Shown here piece by piece: positions 6,170-7,575 of a stretch of 7,575 nucleotides of DNA. Numbering within the stretch: the first letter of the stretch is position 1; every line of letters begins with the position of its first letter. The position numbers and the translations under genes are program-made. The notes below the pieces were generated by a model. The model was given only the letters and a program-made list of their open reading frames with translations. It did no database searches and was not told the origin of the DNA. This DNA comes from Desulfobacteraceae bacterium UBA2230 (GTDB taxonomy: Bacteria; Desulfobacterota; Desulfobacteria; Desulfobacterales; Desulfosarcinaceae): assembly GCA_002348005.1 (NCBI GenBank), contig DDYQ01000018.1, forward strand, positions 1 to 7,575, written 5' to 3'.

Positions 6170-6754
6170 ATGCCGGCGTCTTCATTGTTTTTGGTGGCCG
6201 GGTTGGGCAATCCCGGACCACAGTATCAAAGAACCCGGCATAACAGCGGATTCATGGTGATCGACGCACTGGCCGAGATTCACCGGATCGCGATGGATCA
6301 GCGTAAATTCAATCTCGTTTACGGTCGCGGCCGGATCGCCGATTGCAGTGTGATTCTGGCCAAACCCCAGGATTTCATGAACCGCAGCGGTCCTCCGCTG
6401 CGGCGGCTGGCTGATTATTTCAGGATTCAACGCGAGGCGATGGTCATTGTGCATGACGACATCGACCTGGCCTTTCAGAGATTAAAAATCAAAGAGAAAG
6501 GGGGGGATGGCGGACACAAGGGCATTAGATCGATCATCGATGCGTTTGGAGGCGGTGAATTCGTTCGTGTGCGCATGGGGGTAGGGCGGTCAGAAGCAGA
6601 CGCCGATGTCGTGCATCATGTGCTGAGCGAATTCAGCCAGGCGGAAAGGAAGGCAGCGGACGCTTTTATTCAGCGGACATGCCAGGCCGTCGAGACGATT
6701 CTATGCCAAGGCATCAAGGAAGGGATGAACCGGTTTAATCGGAACCTACATTAA
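6170..6754 (+). CDS. pth: Peptidyl-tRNA hydrolase
   Basis: Pth cleaves the ester bond of peptidyl-tRNAs dropped from stalled ribosomes, recycling tRNA; it is normally essential. The 194 residues match the bacterial Pth length. GLGNPGPQY (11-19) holds Asn14, RHNSGF (23-28) the catalytic His24, QDFMNRSG (67-74) Asn71, and VHDDID (94-99) Asp96, which in the E. coli enzyme polarises the His. The GGDGGHKGIRSI loop (111-122) has Lys117 where E. coli has Asn114, one of its substrate-contact residues; other bacteria also vary here. The G7 run (6500-6506) encodes part of this loop. ATG 6170 begins close to the conserved MxxxLVAGLGNPG start, but no good Shine-Dalgarno is seen and a weak ATAACC/GGTTAT stem (6134-6139, 6162-6167) abuts it. 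Translation may be coupled to rplY. hppA starts 20 bp after the stop. Confidence 0.97.
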   Translation: MPASSLFLVAGLGNPGPQYQRTRHNSGFMVIDALAEIHRIAMDQRKFNLVYGRGRIADCSVILAKPQDFMNRSGPPLRRLADYFRIQREAMVIVHDDIDLAFQRLKIKEKGGDGGHKGIRSIIDAFGGGEFVRVRMGVGRSEADADVVHHVLSEFSQAERKAADAFIQRTCQAVETILCQGIKEGMNRFNRNLH

Positions 6755-6774
6755 CGTTTCAATGGAGGATCAGA

Positions 6775-7575
6775 ATGGACATTACGAGCAATATTCCGTT
6801 GATTTGCACATTTGTTGGCCTGGTCGGCGTGCTTTTTGCCATCATCCTGGCTACCGTCGTAAAGGGAGCGCCCGCTGGAAATGAAAAAATGCAGTCGATC
6901 GCCAATGCAATCAAAGAGGGTGCGATCGCCTATCTCAATCGTCAAATGAAAAGCATGGGCGTTGCAGGCGCCATTATTTTCGTCATCATCTTCTTCACCA
7001 TGGGTACCAAAACCGCCCTGGGCTTCATGTTGGGCGCCGTGGCCTCCTTCCTTGCCGGTTACATCGGTATGCGCGTGTCAGTCATCGCCAACGTGCGGAC
7101 CGCTGAAGCCTCGCGGAAGGGTCTTGCCGCCGGTTTGGCAATGGCGTTCAAGGGCGGTTCGGTCACCGGTATGATGGTGGCGGGCCTGGCCCTGACCGCG
7201 GTCGCCGGCTACTACACCGTAACCCATGACGTCATCGCCCTGGTGGCCTTGGGCTTCGGCGGCAGCTTGATCTCCATCTTCGCCCGTCTGGGCGGCGGTA
7301 TCTTCACCAAAGGCGCGGACGTGGGCGCGGACCTGGTGGGCAAGGTGGAAGCTGGCATTCCGGAGGACGACCCGCGCAACCCGGCAGTGATCGCTGACCT
7401 GGTTGGCGATAACGTGGGCGACTGCGCCGGTATGGCGGCGGATATTTTTGAATCTTACGAAGTGACCATCGTTTCGGGCTTGATCCTGGGGCTGGCGCTG
7501 TATCACTTTACGGGGCAGATCGAGTGGATCATCTTCCCGCTGATCGTGCGCGGCATCGGCGTGCTTTCGTCCATC
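6775..7575 (+). CDS. hppA: Membrane-bound cation-pumping pyrophosphatase, N-terminal 267 residues; cut by window edge
   Basis: This integral membrane enzyme couples PPi hydrolysis to H+ and/or Na+ transport across the cytoplasmic membrane. About six of the usual 16 transmembrane helices are present, roughly at 7-30, 62-80, 82-104, 128-148, 152-172 and 218-246. The signature PPi/Mg site is intact: GADVGADLVGKVE (180-192) and DNVGDCAGMAADIFESY (212-228). In helix 6, Asp223 and Glu226 occupy the positions called 6.50 and 6.53 in the Thermotoga enzyme. Glu at 6.53 is the pattern of Na+-pumping and some K+-dependent H+-pumping types, not the plant type with Glu at 6.57. The residue deciding K+ dependence lies beyond the window. 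ATG 6775 has GGAGG six bases upstream. Codons are strongly biased to GGC, GCC, CTG and ATC, suggesting high expression. Only 20 bp separate it from pth. Confidence 0.97.
   Translation, partial: MDITSNIPLICTFVGLVGVLFAIILATVVKGAPAGNEKMQSIANAIKEGAIAYLNRQMKSMGVAGAIIFVIIFFTMGTKTALGFMLGAVASFLAGYIGMRVSVIANVRTAEASRKGLAAGLAMAFKGGSVTGMMVAGLALTAVAGYYTVTHDVIALVALGFGGSLISIFARLGGGIFTKGADVGADLVGKVEAGIPEDDPRNPAVIADLVGDNVGDCAGMAADIFESYEVTIVSGLILGLALYHFTGQIEWIIFPLIVRGIGVLSSI

Noticed and set aside
7078..7506. Minus-strand open frame of 142 codons within hppA
   Set aside because: The His/Asp/Gln-rich peptide is a shadow of the biased GC-rich hppA codons.
1..7575. CRISPR array, insertion sequence, phage or defence genes
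   Set aside because: No regularly spaced repeats, transposase motifs or terminal inverted repeats were seen, and every long coding frame belongs to a core metabolic, translation or DUF1844 family.

Overview
The window looks like ordinary chromosomal core sequence from a moderately GC-rich bacterium, most likely a Desulfobacterota (former Deltaproteobacteria) lineage. This is inferred from gene order and protein features, not from a search. The order ispE, tRNA-Gln, prs, rplY (long CTC/TL5 type), pth is one I recall from Geobacter-like and sulfate-reducing deltaproteobacteria. A DUF1844 protein and a membrane pyrophosphatase alongside fit the same group.

Layout. On the minus strand, bases 1-899 hold the N-terminal ~300 residues of an AMP-forming acyl-CoA synthetase that runs off the left edge. 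A 400-bp divergent intergenic region (900-1299) separates it from a plus-strand series filling the rest of the window: serA (1300-2880), a DUF1844 gene (2977-3324), ispE (3337-4281), tRNA-Gln(UUG) (4327-4401), prs (4438-5388), rplY (5502-6137), pth (6170-6754) and the first 267 codons of hppA (6775 to the right edge). Spacers within the series are 12 to 113 bp and none holds a convincing intrinsic terminator (hairpin plus U tract). The genes may therefore be largely co-transcribed, from a candidate sigma70 promoter before serA and possibly from internal promoters.

How the genes fit together. SerA starts serine synthesis. IspE phosphorylates an MEP-pathway isoprenoid intermediate. Prs makes PRPP for nucleotides, His and Trp. 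L25, tRNA-Gln and peptidyl-tRNA hydrolase serve translation. HppA hydrolyses the PPi released by biosynthesis and by acyl-CoA ligation, and pumps cations with the energy. This is a growth-linked housekeeping cluster, not a mobile or defence island.

I found no undescribed system, CRISPR array, insertion sequence or phage gene. The points worth a second look are small: a tRNA inside a protein operon, non-ATG starts on prs and rplY, a Lys where Pth usually has its third conserved Asn, a tandem repeat and possible ribosome-site-masking pairing upstream of serA, alternative hairpins after serA, an rplY leader that might be structured, and two homopolymer runs inside ispE and pth.
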